The translations under genes and the position numbers were made by a program. The notes below the pieces were generated by a model that had not been told where the DNA came from, searched no databases, and saw nothing but the letters and a program-made list of their open reading frames with translations. A DNA stretch of 64,000 bases from NCBI GenBank assembly GCA_001600495.1, contig BCKE01000076.1:19362-83361 (forward strand). Reading direction: 5' to 3'. Source of the stretch: Pilasporangium apinafurcum (Eukaryota; Oomycota; Peronosporomycetes; Pythiales; Pythiaceae). Positions 63,218-64,000 of this stretch are shown in pieces. The stretch's first letter is position 1. Each line of letters opens with the position of its first letter.

Positions 63218-64000
63218 CTTTGCTAGATTGATTAATCCCGCTCGTCACCTTCCCGATCTTAGGTGTCAAGCCTCAACGTTGACTAAGTTTGAATGATTTC
63301 GGATTTCTCTTGGGTTTTGTATGCCTGGCCATTCGAAAAAACCGCAAACCTCGCAAACAGCATACTTCAAGGTCGACTCGGCATACCATTTATGCGAAAA
63401 ATGGGATCCCGGCGTTGTGTCCCATAGAGCGCACCTGTGTCCTCCGTCTCGTTTCTTCGTGGAGAATGGCGTGATGGATTGACGGAATGAGAACGAAAAA
63501 GTTACGAGTGAAGAAGAAGATGCCTATCGATGTTGGCTGCACATTCGCTCAAATCACCACAAGCTGATCCTGTCGAATACAAAACAGCTCCGATGATGAT
63601 CAGAACGGCTGGTTTGTACCCCTTACTACCACTGCTCTGCGTTCACAATCTCTACTGAGAGATTCTTCCCTTGCTGATGAAGATTTGCGCCATCATTAAG
63701 TGATAACGGGACGTATAACTATGAATTGGAGTCGACCATGGCAAATGTTACACCGAGTAGTACTGCTTTGCTAGATGAGTAAGCGCAGTGATGAGGAAAA
63801 AAAAAGTCGTGCGAGTTCAGTACCGAAGATTTGCAATGACGCTCGCACATAAGCGCGGCAACTTGAAGGTATTCATTTCTTGAAGTCGAGTCAGTATGGT
63901 GGAGCGTGACTGTTTATGCGTTGAGATTGAATCTCATGGCGGGTCACACTTTATTCTATCAGAGTGAGGAGGTCAAATGTCCTCGATGGGGAGTTTACGT
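63218..64000. other. Upstream region of the antiporter gene and window end
   Basis: About 780 bp. The part next to 63218 is the promoter side of the minus-strand antiporter gene. No frame with recognisable content; a neighbouring gene may begin beyond the window edge. Confidence 0.4.

Noticed and set aside
1-64000. tRNA, rRNA and CRISPR arrays
   Set aside because: No A/B-box pair with a cloverleaf, no rRNA-like conserved block and no regularly spaced direct repeats were seen by eye; a small tRNA could still be missed without a computed search.
1-64000. LTR, retroviral or Polinton-like elements
   Set aside because: No reverse transcriptase, integrase, capsid or long terminal repeats seen.

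Overview
The window looks like nuclear DNA of a compact protist genome, most probably a stramenopile and within it an oomycete. The grounds are short GT-AG introns (mostly 60-105 nt, donors GTAAGT, GTACGT or GTGAGT), neighbouring genes often only 30-200 bp apart on both strands, and the mix of families: an AP2-domain histone deacetylase, Mediator subunit 27, PPIP5K, Aquarius, an ovothiol-synthase-like protein and metallo-beta-lactamase/cNMP-binding fusions. Naming the genus (an Albugo- or Pythium-like organism would fit) is a guess from gene style only. I see no rRNA, tRNA, CRISPR array or virus-like element.

Layout. 1-2.44 kb: gene-poor, with two related degenerate coding fragments. 2.44-10.1 kb: a PHD-AP2-AP2-HDAC gene and MED27, both on +. 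10.2-11.1 kb: a minus-strand three-exon gene with a secreted or membrane YiiX-like domain. 11.27-13.11 kb: a 1.84 kb transposable element flanked by TTAA (or TA) with terminal inverted repeats, carrying a decayed Fanzor (eukaryotic TnpB-like nuclease) gene and ending in a near-perfect 58-nt palindrome. 14.2-27.1 kb: an ATP-grasp protein, an F-box/LRR protein, two convergent tRNA-dihydrouridine synthases of different subfamilies, an ankyrin protein, a terminal uridylyl/poly(A) transferase and a conserved EF-hand-like protein. 27.2-40 kb: PPIP5K (minus), a two-EF-hand protein, a metallo-beta-lactamase/double cNMP-binding protein, an Sds3/BRMS1-like protein and a PX protein (minus). 40.3-50 kb: Aquarius, an N-terminal protein methyltransferase (minus) and an ABCC transporter. 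51.3-64 kb: polyprenyl diphosphate synthase, an OvoA-like sulfoxide synthase, a double NmrA-like protein (minus), dynein light chain LC8 and a giant Na+/H+-exchanger-like protein with a large ectodomain (minus).

Most genes are housekeeping: chromatin and transcription (HDAC, MED27, Sds3-like), splicing (Aquarius), tRNA modification (two Dus), RNA tailing (TUTase), inositol pyrophosphate and cyclic-nucleotide signalling, quinone side-chain synthesis and transport. They are not an operon and no single pathway links them. The most unusual content is the Fanzor-bearing element, followed by several domain fusions: PHD-AP2-HDAC, MBL-CNB-CNB, ectodomain-antiporter and tandem NmrA. Exon joins were read by eye from splice sites, frame and family conservation; 5' ends of some genes (notably the HDAC) are unresolved.
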